From NCBI RefSeq assembly GCF_025362475.1, contig NZ_JANYGH010000005.1, forward strand, positions 124,001-188,000: a stretch of DNA of 64,000 nucleotides, in the 5' to 3' direction. Below are positions 1-9,496 of this stretch, in pieces. The notes beneath the pieces were generated by a model. That model did not search any database and was not told where the DNA came from. It was given only the letters and a program-made list of their open reading frames with translations. How positions within the stretch are numbered: the stretch's first letter is position 1; every line of letters starts with the position of its first letter. This stretch comes from Mucilaginibacter sp. (lineage in GTDB: Bacteria; Bacteroidota; Bacteroidia; Sphingobacteriales; Sphingobacteriaceae). A program made the position numbers and the translations under genes.

Positions 1-1
1 T

Positions 2-604
2 ATCAAATTTAAATTTAAACAACAAAACGGTAATAACCTTGATCTGCACTGGATGGATGGCGGCATAACGCCCGAACGCCTTGCCGAACTTGACCCCGCT
101 TTAAATATGAATGAAGCCCTGGGCGATTTCCCCGGCGAAAATGATTTTGAGGGTTGTACGCTTTTCATCGGCACCAAAGGCAAGGTTTCCTGCGGTTGGG
201 GTGGAAGCCATCCCCGCCTCTTACCACTTGCTTTAAATAAGGATGTACATGTTCCTAAGAAATACGCCAGGGTACCCGGTGGTATGGATGGCCACTGGTG
301 GCAATGGGTTGATGCCAGTATAGCCGGTTATGGCAAAATGGAAGTAGATTCGCCTTTTGTAGGTTATGCGGGCCCGCTTACGGAAACTGTGCTCATGGGG
401 AACCTGTTGCTGCGTACTTTTAACCTGCGCGAGAAAATAAAACGTAACGACCCTGTTTACGGCAATATGGAAGGCTACAAATTTAGCGGCAGATACACCG
501 GCTTAACCTGGGATGGCGAAAATATGAAGGTTACCAATTTTGAACCCGCCAACCAATACATTCGCCGGACTTACAGGCAGGGTTGGGGTGAGTTAAAGTT
601 GTAA
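2..604 (+). CDS. Gfo/Idh/MocA family oxidoreductase, C-terminal part
   Basis: The frame is open from base 2, so the start and the N-terminal NAD(P)-binding Rossmann domain lie upstream of the window; about 200 residues remain. The visible part fits the C-terminal substrate domain of the Gfo/Idh/MocA family, whose members oxidise or reduce sugars and related polyols with NAD(P). Supporting stretches are 'LTETVLMGNLLLRTF' and the closing 'RYTGLTWDGENMKVTNF', typical of the Bacteroidota branch. The substrate cannot be told from this fragment. It stands alone: the next gene is on the other strand after about 115 bases. Family call is firm; the exact reaction is unknown. Confidence 0.85.
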   Translation: MKFKFKQQNGNNLDLHWMDGGITPERLAELDPALNMNEALGDFPGENDFEGCTLFIGTKGKVSCGWGGSHPRLLPLALNKDVHVPKKYARVPGGMDGHWWQWVDASIAGYGKMEVDSPFVGYAGPLTETVLMGNLLLRTFNLREKIKRNDPVYGNMEGYKFSGRYTGLTWDGENMKVTNFEPANQYIRRTYRQGWGELKL

Positions 605-719
605 AAGGAGCTAACTAAGGAAATGTATATTATCAATTAGGTGAATACATTGGCTACATGGAAGAGTTGGTAAGTACATAATTATCCTTTTTTGTGGTTA
701 AATATATTTTACTGCCTGC

Positions 720-1100
720 TTATTTTGGATAAACAAAGTTAGTTTGCTCTTCCTTTAATTTTATTGGCCTTACTTCGATTGTAGCCGAAGGTACGTACTC
801 AAACTCGGGATTATTCTTTGCTATTTCAATTGCTTCATCCATGTCGCTTGCTAAAATATGATAATAACCAACCTGAACTTCTTTACTGGGGTCTATCGCT
901 ATTTGTGTCCATGCATTTTCATTTTTTGAAATAATATAACCTTCCCGTACAATTGGCTGGGCTGCTATTAATTTGTTTTCTGCTTTTAGTAACTGGATAT
1001 AAGTTTCACATTTTTTTATAAACGCAAGATGTTGATCTGCTGATAACGCCGCTTTTGCATCACCTGCATTGCGGATATATAACATGAATTCTTGTTTCAT
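720..1100 (-). CDS. YCII-related domain protein
   Basis: A small soluble protein of about 126 residues. It resembles the YCII/DGPF-like family, small ferredoxin-fold proteins of mostly unknown function that are often found near regulators. The key stretch is 'VGYYHILASDMDEAIEIAK' followed by 'ATIEVRPI', the typical last helix and strand of that fold. A GTG lies directly before the ATG at 1098-1100; the ATG is preferred. There is no signal peptide. It appears to be a single-gene unit; no partner is evident. Confidence 0.7.
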   Translation of the reverse strand: MKQEFMLYIRNAGDAKAALSADQHLAFIKKCETYIQLLKAENKLIAAQPIVREGYIISKNENAWTQIAIDPSKEVQVGYYHILASDMDEAIEIAKNNPEFEYVPSATIEVRPIKLKEEQTNFVYPK

Positions 1101-1342
1101 CACTGTTTATTTTAATAATGTAAATATAAAATCATTTAAATTAAAGATGCTTTATTTCGATAAGTTAAAGCTGATGGCTTTTTTAGTTTGATAAAGTAAA
1201 TGCCACTAATAATCTTGAAATTTCTTTGTTTGACGTGAGTAAGAGACAAATGATCTTGTTCTCTATTCCCATTGCTATCCTGTTTGTTAACATTACTTTA
1301 AATGGAAGATTGTTATTAAACGGGAGTGTTATTACCAACAAC

Positions 1343-1370
1343 AAAAAAGCCACCTTGTTAGGCGGCTTTT
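1343..1370 (-). terminator. Rho-independent terminator of the Lipoprotein_15 gene
   Basis: On the minus strand a ten-base stem (AAAAGCCGCC against GGTGGCTTTT, one G-T pair) with a six-base loop is followed by T-rich sequence. It lies about 57 bases after the stop codon of the gene at 1428-2282. The rest of the 1104-1427 gap shows no convincing gene. Confidence 0.75.
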
Positions 1371-1427
1371 CAAAGAGTGTTTGATGACTATTAAAATCCA
1401 TCCGCTTTTGTAAATGGTTAATTGTTA

Positions 1428-2282
1428 TTATAAAGCAACGGTAGTACTGTTGGTTATCTTCCAGATAGCGGCACCTGGCGTTGGGTAGCTGATGCCGTTT
1501 GTGTTGCCACGAGTTGCTGCATCCTGCCCAAAATGATACAATGGATGGCCTTTATAAACAAGTTGTGTTCTGCCAAAAACATCAATGGTAGTGAACTGGC
1601 TTTTATCAAACACGGATGGAATGCTGGCCACCGCGCTTACTGTGTAAATGGGCCAGGCCACATCATTGCTAAAATCGGGTTTGGTAAAGTTATTTTTATT
1701 GGCCGCATCTTTACTGAACATGTATAATGTGAGGCCGTTGCCATCTGTAATGTATTGTGATACTGCAGTTCCTGCCACACCCTGGTCGGTATATTGCACT
1801 TTATCTAAACCAATTAGCTGCGCGTTACCAAACATAATGGAATAATCAGCTTTGGCAATTGCCCATAGGTTGGCAACCTTATCGCCGTTTGTATCGCCTG
1901 CTTTAGTATCATTCATATAATAATATAATGGCCAGCCCTTATAAGTGCTCTGTTTGCTGCCGTCAGCCCTGTCTATCGTCCCAAAGTCCGATGTGGTTAA
2001 ACCTGTACCAATAGTTAAGTTTTCTTTGTAAAACACAGGCCATGTAGTCGCGCAGCCTCCCGCGCAATTTGATGTGCCACTTACATCTTTTGAGAAAAAG
2101 TACAACGAAAAGCCATTATTATCGGTAAGTATCTTACCAAACGTGGTATTGTCGGTAAGCTTAACACCGGTTAAAACAGGTGTTGGATCAATCTTATGTG
2201 AGCTTTTTTTGCAAGAGATGCTCAATAGAATAATACTCATTGATGCAGCTATAAAAAAATAGCTTAGTTTCTGATTTTTCAT
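1428..2282 (-). CDS. Lipoprotein with secreted repeats (Lipoprotein_15 / COG4315 type)
   Basis: A 284-residue predicted lipoprotein. The N-terminus has a hydrophobic segment ending in the lipobox 'LSISC' near residue 24, so it is probably anchored in a membrane by a lipidated cysteine. Two copies of the COG4315 repeat are visible: 'ILTDNNGFSLYFFSKD' with 'WPVFY' after it, and 'YITDGNGLTLYMFSKD' with 'WPIYT'. Further 'YKGWPLYYY' and 'YKGHPLYHF' units close each half. The first half has a paired-cysteine motif 'CAGGCATTW'. The biochemical role of this family is unknown. It is a lone gene with its own terminator. Confidence 0.85.
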   Translation of the reverse strand: MKNQKLSYFFIAASMSIILLSISCKKSSHKIDPTPVLTGVKLTDNTTFGKILTDNNGFSLYFFSKDVSGTSNCAGGCATTWPVFYKENLTIGTGLTTSDFGTIDRADGSKQSTYKGWPLYYYMNDTKAGDTNGDKVANLWAIAKADYSIMFGNAQLIGLDKVQYTDQGVAGTAVSQYITDGNGLTLYMFSKDAANKNNFTKPDFSNDVAWPIYTVSAVASIPSVFDKSQFTTIDVFGRTQLVYKGHPLYHFGQDAATRGNTNGISYPTPGAAIWKITNSTTVAL

Positions 2283-2484
2283 ATTTTTTAATTTAGGAGT
2301 TTTTGATGTATCAGTAACTACTCTAAAAAGGTGTAGTAGGTTGCTTTTAAAGAAAAATAAAATTTAACTTTAAGTGAAGTTTGGATTTGGAAAGTGCATT
2401 ATGAAGTGTATTCGTTGATAACAAATACATATGAGCATGAGAGCTCAGGCAGAAGGACATTGGATTTTGCGTGTTAGTAATTAA

Positions 2485-2508
2485 TAGCTTAAAAGGGTGA
2501 TTAAGCTA
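2485..2508. terminator. AT-rich hairpin downstream of the HAMP-PAS gene
   Basis: A perfect eight-base inverted repeat (TAGCTTAA and TTAAGCTA, eight-base loop) lies 28 bases after the stop of the gene at 2536-3591. It lacks a clear T-run, so it is only a weak terminator candidate. Confidence 0.35.
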
Positions 2509-2535
2509 TCATTATCTATTGAGGGGATTTATCGC

Positions 2536-3591
2536 TTAAACTTCTACTTTTTTAAAAACCTGGATTGTTCCGGCCGAGTAACCGGCAACATCCAGCACAT
2601 CATGATTTGGTTTTAAATTAGGTACTACAACTTCAAGCGTTTTTTGTTGGAAATACAAATCGTTGCCTGGTTGGTCGGCATTTAAAGAATTTTCCGTGCC
2701 CTTACTGTCCAGTATCATTTTTAACAGTTTGTTGCTTTTTGATAACTCGGCAACAGATTGGCCTGTAACGGGCTTTTTGCCCATGTTAAAGATTCTCCTG
2801 GCCTCCTCATTTATAAATAGAATTTCCTGTTTTTCGTTGAGGCCGATTACAGCGTCCGGCATTTCTTCTATCAGCATTTTTATCCGCAATTCTGCCGCAA
2901 TTATTTTGGTAAGATCGGCATTTTGTTCTTCGTCGAGTTTGGTTGCCATGATATTAAACTCGTCGGCAAGTTGGATAAACTCATCGCTTGTTTGGAAGTG
3001 CAGCCTGGCATTGTAATTTTTTTGACTGATCTGATGAAAGGCATTCGCCAGTTCCTGGAGCGGATTCAATATAAAGCCCGGGAAATTGACAATTAAAACA
3101 AAAAGGATTAAAAAGGTGATAAATACCATGCCACCAAGAAAAAAGGTTGACCTATCGACAGTTGAATGCGTGTAATTATTTTTAAGCTCAATGGCATGCA
3201 TATTTAAGCCTTCGATATTTTTCAATTGCAGGCGTGCATCCCGTTCCGCCTGCTGTGTTTGATTTAAATTTGAAGAAGAACCTGTTAGCAAACGGAAGGC
3301 TTTGCGCAAATTACTTGTTGCTATGCTTTCGCCTGGTTCTGTGATATTATTTTCCTGTTTTTTAAGCGCATTATCAAATGTGTTAATTGCCACTGAGTTT
3401 AGCGGCAAATCATTTTCATCTAAAACGGAGCGCATTTCGCGGGTAAATTTTAACGTTGCATAATTATTTTTCAAGGTAATACTGGAGGTTTCAGATATTA
3501 CTTTGATGTAGTATATAGAAACAATGCCAAAAATGAGCACTACAATAAACAATAGGCTAAACCCCAACAATAGTTTTTTTTTGATTTTCAT
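2536..3591 (-). CDS. Membrane HAMP-PAS sensor protein without kinase domain
   Basis: A 351-residue membrane protein built like the input half of a sensor histidine kinase. A first membrane segment spans about residues 8-29, an extracytoplasmic helical domain follows to about 145, a second membrane segment spans about 150-172, then a HAMP linker ('PLQELANAFHQISQKNY') and a PAS domain (from 'LIEEMPDAVIGLNEKQEIL' to the end). In related kinases the PAS domain is followed by a HisKA and an ATPase domain. Here the protein stops at '...QVFKKVEV' and I find no kinase sequence in the DNA after it. It is either a natural stand-alone sensor or a truncated kinase. No response regulator is adjacent. Confidence 0.8.
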   Translation of the reverse strand: MKIKKKLLLGFSLLFIVVLIFGIVSIYYIKVISETSSITLKNNYATLKFTREMRSVLDENDLPLNSVAINTFDNALKKQENNITEPGESIATSNLRKAFRLLTGSSSNLNQTQQAERDARLQLKNIEGLNMHAIELKNNYTHSTVDRSTFFLGGMVFITFLILFVLIVNFPGFILNPLQELANAFHQISQKNYNARLHFQTSDEFIQLADEFNIMATKLDEEQNADLTKIIAAELRIKMLIEEMPDAVIGLNEKQEILFINEEARRIFNMGKKPVTGQSVAELSKSNKLLKMILDSKGTENSLNADQPGNDLYFQQKTLEVVVPNLKPNHDVLDVAGYSAGTIQVFKKVEV

Positions 3592-3770
3592 GACTATCCA
3601 ATGAGTTAAAACGTAATCTTAATTTTGGTCAGGAAAGGTTTATAAGTAAAGATAATTAAAAATCTACCGGTTTTATAGAAGCATCTGCCTTATAGATCAT
3701 TTCCTTTGCAATTAGTATATAAAATGCTGTTGAGAGCTAAAAACAGGCTCTATATTGTAACTTTACGTTG

Positions 3771-4643
3771 ATGAATGGCATGAAAACCTTTTCGCTTTCA
3801 AGACACAGTCGACTCTTCTCTGTACCCGATAATAACAAGGATTATCTTTTCGTGAGATCTGGTGAAACTCCGTATCAGGAAGAACCATATCGGGCGGAAA
3901 GTTATGCTATCGTTCATATAAAAGAGGGCGGCGTAAAATTAAATACAGGCTTGGTATCATGGGATGTTGAAGCGCCGTCAATTATTACCTTGGGGCCTTC
4001 GGTTATCAGGTATTTCACTAAAAGCAGCGACCTCCTAAAAATGGATGTGATATTTTTTAAGGACACATTTTTACTGGAACGACACGCGGACCTTTTTTTT
4101 CTCACCAGGTATGATTTTTTTGAAAATAGTGATCTTCATGTTTTACCGCTGAAAGAAACTAACGCTATTAAATTCAGCAAGATATTTGAGCTCATCCAGC
4201 TGACGCAAGCCACTGCAAATTATCATGAGGCCGAGATTATTCGAAGCTACATTTTCGCCCTGGTTTACGAAATTGATGCATATCACCGGCAGCATATCTC
4301 TGGTCCGACAAGCTTGCTAAAGGGACACCCTTTGCTCACAAAATTTAAGCAATTGGTGATTCGTAATTATATGCGCGAGCGCAGGCTCGATTTTTATGCC
4401 GGTCAGCTTCATGTCACGCCCAAGTCTCTTTCGGCGGCCATCAAAAAGAAAACGGGTAGGTCTGCCGGAAAATGGATCGATGATGCCATCATTCTTGAGG
4501 CCAAAGTTTTGCTGCAAAACAAGGCACTCACCGTATCGCAGGTCAGCGGGATGCTTAATTTCTCAGACCAGTCTGTTTTTGGCAAATTCTTCCGGGCAGG
4601 TACCGGGATATCACCGGTGGAATACCGAAAAAAATTCGATTGA
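3771..4643 (+). CDS. AraC family transcriptional regulator
   Basis: About 290 residues with an N-terminal cupin-like sensing region and a C-terminal double helix-turn-helix of the AraC/XylS type (about 190-290). The second HTH ends in 'SDQSVFGKFFRAGTGISPVEYRKKF', the classic AraC signature region. A TTG lies just before the ATG at 3771, and another ATG follows at 3780. It precedes the tetR-efflux operon by about 120 bases on the same strand, so it may control that operon, but nothing in the sequence proves this. Confidence 0.9.
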   Translation: MNGMKTFSLSRHSRLFSVPDNNKDYLFVRSGETPYQEEPYRAESYAIVHIKEGGVKLNTGLVSWDVEAPSIITLGPSVIRYFTKSSDLLKMDVIFFKDTFLLERHADLFFLTRYDFFENSDLHVLPLKETNAIKFSKIFELIQLTQATANYHEAEIIRSYIFALVYEIDAYHRQHISGPTSLLKGHPLLTKFKQLVIRNYMRERRLDFYAGQLHVTPKSLSAAIKKKTGRSAGKWIDDAIILEAKVLLQNKALTVSQVSGMLNFSDQSVFGKFFRAGTGISPVEYRKKFD

Positions 4644-4730
4644 TTTTATCTCTTCACTTAAGCTTATCTAAGCCATTTCGACGAACATTGACGTAGTTTC
4701 GCCTACTTTTCGCTGCCGTTTAGCCGGAAA

Positions 4731-4766
4731 TTTGTCCTATCAAAAATTTTAATAGGGTTTGACAAA
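4731..4766. promoter_or_regulatory. Candidate TetR operator at the tetR start
   Basis: An interrupted inverted repeat, TTTGTCCTAT at 4731-4740 against ATAGG and GACAAA within 4753-4766, covers the region directly before the tetR ATG and touches its first base. TetR regulators of efflux operons usually bind such palindromes and repress their own operon. The assignment to this TetR is inferred from position. Confidence 0.45.
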
Positions 4767-5407
4767 TGACAAACGCAACAAATTATGGCTTGCATGATCG
4801 CAAAGAGACGATACTGATGATCGCTGAAGAAGTGTTTGCTCAGTATAGTTTCGCTGGCGCCAGCATCAGGCTTATTGGCGAAAGATCGGGAGTGAATTCG
4901 GCCATGATCAGTTATTATTTTGGTTCAAAGGAAGCACTTTACCTCGATATTTTTAAGTTGAGACTGGACGAGATCGCTGAAGAAATCAACCAGTTTGAAA
5001 GGCTTGATCTTGATCCGGCGGAAAAGTTAAAAGCGTATATCGCGGCCTATATCAAGCGCGTATCTTCTAACCAGAGTTTTCATCGACTGCTATGCAATGA
5101 ACTAATTGCCGAGCAGCATCCGCTTATTATCGCCCGGTTAACAGAAGTAAGAAACCGTGTATATAATTTCCTGCTGAAAATCATTGGAAGCGGTGTATCT
5201 AAAGGATACTTTAAAAAAATAGACGAAGAGGTGTTTGTGCTGAATATACTCGCTTTGGTACGATCGGTGTTCACTGATTATCTGACCTTGCGCATCCATT
5301 TGAATAAAACACCACAGGATGATTTCGCCCGTCGAATAGTGGACTACGTTATGTCGATGCTAACCCTCGAAGATCATCATCAATTTGAAAGAAAAAATCA
5401 TGTATAA
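4766..5407 (+). CDS. TetR family transcriptional regulator of the efflux operon
   Basis: A 213-residue regulator. The N-terminal TetR helix-turn-helix is clear: 'ILMIAEEVFAQYSFAGASI' and 'SGVNSAMISYYFGSKEALY'. The rest is an all-helical ligand and dimer domain like that of CerR/NicS-type efflux repressors. It is the first gene of a four-gene unit: its last codons overlap the start of the tolC gene by eight bases, which suggests translational coupling. It probably represses the tolC-hlyD-mfs genes and is released by a pump substrate; this role is inferred from gene order. Confidence 0.9.
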   Translation: MTNATNYGLHDRKETILMIAEEVFAQYSFAGASIRLIGERSGVNSAMISYYFGSKEALYLDIFKLRLDEIAEEINQFERLDLDPAEKLKAYIAAYIKRVSSNQSFHRLLCNELIAEQHPLIIARLTEVRNRVYNFLLKIIGSGVSKGYFKKIDEEVFVLNILALVRSVFTDYLTLRIHLNKTPQDDFARRIVDYVMSMLTLEDHHQFERKNHV

Positions 5408-6761
5408 TAATGCCTACTACCGCAGAAAGCTGTATTTGTCAGCTACTGTTTTATTAATAGCTATTTTAATGTTGGATATAACATTTGTAAGCGCGCAGGA
5501 GCGGGCTGGAAATAACTATAAACTTACCCTCGCTGAGGCGGTACAATTTGCCAAGAATCAGAACAAGTGGGTGCAGGCAGCCAATATCGGAGAAAATGCT
5601 GCTGGCGAAGACCGTAAAGATGCTTACAACGCCGCATTGCCGACGATTAACGTTGGTACCTCGTATCAGCGTTTTTCTCAACTCACGTTGTTTTCACAAG
5701 GACTTAGCCATTCCACTACAATACCGTTGCCACCAACACAAAACGCTGCGGCAATAGGTGTTGATGCCTCATTTAATATTTATAGCGGCGGCAGGCAGCG
5801 GGCATTGCAAAAGGAAAGTACTTCGCATTTTAAGCTGGCGAAGCTGAACACCCGGGATCAATCCGGAAATATTGCTTTACAAACTGCTAACCAATACCTT
5901 GATCTGGTTAAGCTTAATGATCTTCAGAAGTTTATCCTGGACCAGCTTAAAAGAGCGCAAACCCGGCTGAATAACATTAACTCGCTTTACAAAAATCAAA
6001 AAGTTACCAAAAGCGATGTCCTGCGGGCAGAGGTTACATTGGCAAACGTTGAACTTTCTTTGCAGCAAAATGAAAATGATATTAGTATCGCCAATCAGAA
6101 ATTAGACGTTTTGATGGATGTTCCTGATTCCGTGCGGATATCTCCTGTTGATTCTGCCGGGATGCCAAAGCCGGAGAGCAGTTCACTGCTGCCGCTTATC
6201 GAGGCTGCTGGAGTTTCTTCCTATAGTGTACAAAAAACCGCTGAAAACGTTGAAGTGCAGCGGGCCAGGCTTAGGGGAGTTCAAAGTAGTAATAAACCCA
6301 ATTTGAGCTTTTATACCGCCTATGGACTGAATTACCCAAATTATCTGGTGTTTCCGCCTGTTAATCAGGCCTATGCAGTTGGTTTTGTGGGGCTGAAAGC
6401 GCAGTACAGCATCTCATCGCTATACCACAATAAAAGTAAGGTGGCCGCGGGTAAACTGCGGGTGAAAGAACTTGAAGTACAGCAGGAGGCTTATAGTGAT
6501 GAGGTTCGTACGGATATCAAATCCTATTATATCAAGTATGCAGAAGCGCTTAGCCGGATTTCGGTTAATGAGCACTCCGTGCAACAGGCTGAGGTAAACT
6601 ACCGTATCGTAAATACCAAATATTTAAATCAGCTTTCCTTGTTAACAGATCTGCTGGACGCGGATAACCTGTACCAGGAGTCGAGGTTTAGTTTGGTTAA
6701 AGCGCAAACTGATGCACTGGCTATTTATTATCATATTCTTTATACCAGCGGTAACTTATAA
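5400..6761 (+). CDS. TolC family outer-membrane efflux protein (pump 1)
   Basis: About 453 residues from the ATG at 5400; a TTG 15 bases earlier is in frame but less likely. An N-terminal signal peptide ends near 'ITFVSAQE'. The mature part has the two outer-membrane-efflux-protein repeats with long helices, for example 'LTLAEAVQFAKNQN' at the beginning and 'LSLLTDLLDADNLYQESR' near the end. It forms the outer-membrane channel of a tripartite pump with the next two genes. It overlaps tetR by eight bases and is followed by hlyD after 16 bases. It is clearly paralogous to the protein at 24902-26278. Confidence 0.92.
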   Translation: MYNNAYYRRKLYLSATVLLIAILMLDITFVSAQERAGNNYKLTLAEAVQFAKNQNKWVQAANIGENAAGEDRKDAYNAALPTINVGTSYQRFSQLTLFSQGLSHSTTIPLPPTQNAAAIGVDASFNIYSGGRQRALQKESTSHFKLAKLNTRDQSGNIALQTANQYLDLVKLNDLQKFILDQLKRAQTRLNNINSLYKNQKVTKSDVLRAEVTLANVELSLQQNENDISIANQKLDVLMDVPDSVRISPVDSAGMPKPESSSLLPLIEAAGVSSYSVQKTAENVEVQRARLRGVQSSNKPNLSFYTAYGLNYPNYLVFPPVNQAYAVGFVGLKAQYSISSLYHNKSKVAAGKLRVKELEVQQEAYSDEVRTDIKSYYIKYAEALSRISVNEHSVQQAEVNYRIVNTKYLNQLSLLTDLLDADNLYQESRFSLVKAQTDALAIYYHILYTSGNL

Positions 6762-6777
6762 ACGAACAATAAAAAAA

Positions 6778-7821
6778 ATGAAAAAAGAGAATCATAAAAC
6801 ACATCCCGGGAATATTGTCATCACGATTATCGCGGTGATTTTGATCCTTACAGGGCTCGTATATTTTTTTCAATACTGGAAATATAGCGAGCATTACGAA
6901 GAAACCAATGATGCCCAGGTTGAATCATATATCAATCCGGTCTCCGCGAGAGCAGGGGGCTATATCCAACGTGTACGCTTTAACGAGCATCAGCTGGTTA
7001 AACAGGGCGATACGCTGGTTATGCTTGACGAGCGAGAGTATAGAGCCCAGCTGGAGGCTGCGGAAGCGACTATAGAGGACGCTCGTGCTCAACTAACGGT
7101 ACTTACAGCGGGTATCCACTCTGCAGAAACAGGTACGAGCGTTAACCAGGATCAGATCAAGGGTGCGGAGGCCAGATTTGTGCAACAGCAGCAGGATATC
7201 AGGCGGTACACCAACCTGGTGAAAGAAGAAGCCGCTACCGGTGCCGATTTGGAACAGGTGAAAGCACACTATGATGTAGCAGAAAGCGACTATAGTGCTG
7301 CAAAAAATGGCTTGAGAACTAACGAGGCACGCATCGCGGAGCTTAAAACTCATTTCGCCCTGTTGCAGGCAGATATCAAGCGTAAACAGGCTGCACTGGA
7401 GCTGGCGAGGCTTAACTTATCTTATACCATTATCCGCGCGCCTTACTCAGGCAGGTTGGGCCGCAAAAATATTTTAGAAGGCCAGCAGATCCAGCCCGGA
7501 CAGCCATTGGTAAGCATTATCAATGAAAAAGAAAAATGGATCAACGCGAACTATAAGGAAACACAGGTGGCTGGCATGTACGTGGGGCAGCCTGTAGAGA
7601 TACGGGTAGATGCTATAGACGGCAAAGTATTTAAAGGCAGGATCATGGCTATTGCAGGTTCTACCGGCTCTCGTTTCTCGCTTTTGCCGCCAGATAATTC
7701 TACCGGAAACTTTGTTAAGATCATCCAGAGGGTGCCTGTAAAAATTGAGTTTGCAGATGAACAGGCTAGTAATGTGATTGCCGGTATGAATGTGACTGTG
7801 GCCGTTAAAAAGAAATCGTAA
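6778..7821 (+). CDS. HlyD/EmrA-type periplasmic adaptor (pump 1)
   Basis: 347 residues from the ATG at 6778. One N-terminal membrane segment (about 12-32) is followed by the lipoyl-like 'NDAQVESYINPVSAR' strand, a long alpha-helical hairpin (about 85-200), and a beta-barrel region with 'YSGRLGRKNILEGQQIQPGQ'. This is the EmrA/HlyD layout that links an inner-membrane MFS pump to a TolC channel. The stop is two bases before the mfs start, so the genes are co-transcribed. The partner at 23821-24870 shares long identical stretches. Confidence 0.93.
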   Translation: MKKENHKTHPGNIVITIIAVILILTGLVYFFQYWKYSEHYEETNDAQVESYINPVSARAGGYIQRVRFNEHQLVKQGDTLVMLDEREYRAQLEAAEATIEDARAQLTVLTAGIHSAETGTSVNQDQIKGAEARFVQQQQDIRRYTNLVKEEAATGADLEQVKAHYDVAESDYSAAKNGLRTNEARIAELKTHFALLQADIKRKQAALELARLNLSYTIIRAPYSGRLGRKNILEGQQIQPGQPLVSIINEKEKWINANYKETQVAGMYVGQPVEIRVDAIDGKVFKGRIMAIAGSTGSRFSLLPPDNSTGNFVKIIQRVPVKIEFADEQASNVIAGMNVTVAVKKKS

Positions 7822-7823
7822 TC

Positions 7824-9425
7824 ATGAAATCGGTATATTTTAAAGATTGGATAACAGGCTGGCATTGGGGAGTACGTATTGCGTTATTCATGATTTTACT
7901 GTCGGGCCTGGTGCAGTTGGGTATGTTCGTGCTCACGCAGAATTATATGGTTGCGTATCTTGGTGCACAGCCCGAGGATATTGGGTTTGCTGTATTGTCA
8001 ACATATGCAGGTATTATCACTGTTTTACCGGTGCAATTTCGTTTTTTCAAATACTTTCAAACCCGAAGCTATTTATTGGGCAGCATGATGGTGGCCATAA
8101 TGCTGAATTTCGCCTGTTTGCACTGCCAGGATATTAATTTATTTCTTGTTATCAGGTTTCTGCAAGGGATTGTAACAGGCAATGTCATTGTATTTGGGTT
8201 GTTGCTGGTGTTTTCGCGTTTGCCTGCAGAGCGGGTGCAAACTATAGCTCCCGCTGTATTTTATGGAACGCTGCTTAGTAATACTGTATTGATTGGTTTG
8301 CTTGCCAGCGTGGTTGTAGAGTCAGCAGATTGGAAGATAACATATTATTATCTGATCGTGTTCCAGCTGTTGACACTGACCATTACCTTGCTGATGTTAA
8401 AGCGGAAGACGGTGCATAAGCGCTATCCCCTGTATCAGATTGATTGGAGTGGAATGGTCATATTCGCTTTCAGCGCTCTTGCGCTGGCTTACACCATCAT
8501 TTATGGCTCTAAATATTATTGGTTTGCCGATCCGCGTATACGGTATAGTGCTACAGCCACGGTGATTGGGGCATCGTTGTTTTTGTACAGACAAAGCATC
8601 GTTAAACGGCCGGTGGTGCATCTTAGTGTATTTAAAATACGAAATTTTGTGATGGGCGTTTGTTTGCTTGCTATTTATTATGGCTGTAAAGACAGTGTGA
8701 ACCTGATCTATGGCTATGCAGGCGGGGTGCTTAAGTGGAGTGCGCTTCAGGTTATTACTTTGGGCCTCTGTAACATAGTGGGGATGGTGGGTTTATTGGT
8801 TTTTTCTATCCGGCTGATGCTTGCCAAAAAGGTTACTATTAAAGTGCTTTTGGTAACAGGATTTGTGTTGATGGGCGCATTCAATTTCTGGATGAGCTTT
8901 TTATTAACACCTGATTTATCTTTCACAGATTTGTTGTTGCCGGTATTTGTACAGGGTGCTGCTTCAGGCCTTTTGTTTGTTCCTATTATGATATTTGTAC
9001 TTTCATCAGCGCCCGCATATACCGGAACTACAGGCCTGGTAATAGCGGCTTGTACACGTTTTACTGCCACTGCAAATTCATTCGCCGGGTTTTATAATTT
9101 GCAATTGTATTTTAATCAATATTTTAAAGAGGGATTTCTTGGTTACCTGACATCGGATAACCAAAATCTGATTGTACGTTTAACTACCTACCGGTCTGTA
9201 TACGCTTCAAAGGGATTCACATCTGAACAGGCATCAAGTTTGGCGAATGGCGCTGTATGGCAAAACCTCACGCAGCAAAGCCAATTGCTAACAAACCGGG
9301 CATTGTTTATGATCTTTGCAATTGTGTCACTGGTTGTCGCTGTCCTCATCTTCGTTATTCCTGCTATTGGCAAAACGGTTGTCCATTGGAATAAACGCCT
9401 GATGATGCCTTTAAAAGATTTATAA
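7824..9425 (+). CDS. MFS (DHA2/EmrB-like) drug efflux transporter (pump 1)
   Basis: 533 residues, strongly hydrophobic throughout, with about 14 predicted membrane segments as in the DHA2 family of proton-driven drug exporters (EmrB type). It begins in a typical way with 'GVRIALFMILLSGLVQLGMF' and has 'QNYMVAYLGAQPEDI' in the first loop. Together with the two genes before it, it forms an inner-membrane pump that exports hydrophobic compounds through HlyD and TolC. Substrates are not known. A strong hairpin terminator follows. The second copy is at 22235-23824. Confidence 0.92.
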   Translation: MKSVYFKDWITGWHWGVRIALFMILLSGLVQLGMFVLTQNYMVAYLGAQPEDIGFAVLSTYAGIITVLPVQFRFFKYFQTRSYLLGSMMVAIMLNFACLHCQDINLFLVIRFLQGIVTGNVIVFGLLLVFSRLPAERVQTIAPAVFYGTLLSNTVLIGLLASVVVESADWKITYYYLIVFQLLTLTITLLMLKRKTVHKRYPLYQIDWSGMVIFAFSALALAYTIIYGSKYYWFADPRIRYSATATVIGASLFLYRQSIVKRPVVHLSVFKIRNFVMGVCLLAIYYGCKDSVNLIYGYAGGVLKWSALQVITLGLCNIVGMVGLLVFSIRLMLAKKVTIKVLLVTGFVLMGAFNFWMSFLLTPDLSFTDLLLPVFVQGAASGLLFVPIMIFVLSSAPAYTGTTGLVIAACTRFTATANSFAGFYNLQLYFNQYFKEGFLGYLTSDNQNLIVRLTTYRSVYASKGFTSEQASSLANGAVWQNLTQQSQLLTNRALFMIFAIVSLVVAVLIFVIPAIGKTVVHWNKRLMMPLKDL

Positions 9426-9496
9426 GCCTCTGCTGCGCTCATAAAAATGGACGCTATTCCCCGGCGGATGCCCGGAAAATTAAAACTTTAAGCTAC

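Noticed and set aside
1183..1401. 72-residue minus-strand open frame
   Set aside because: It spans the terminator of the neighbouring lipoprotein gene and has no protein-like pattern.
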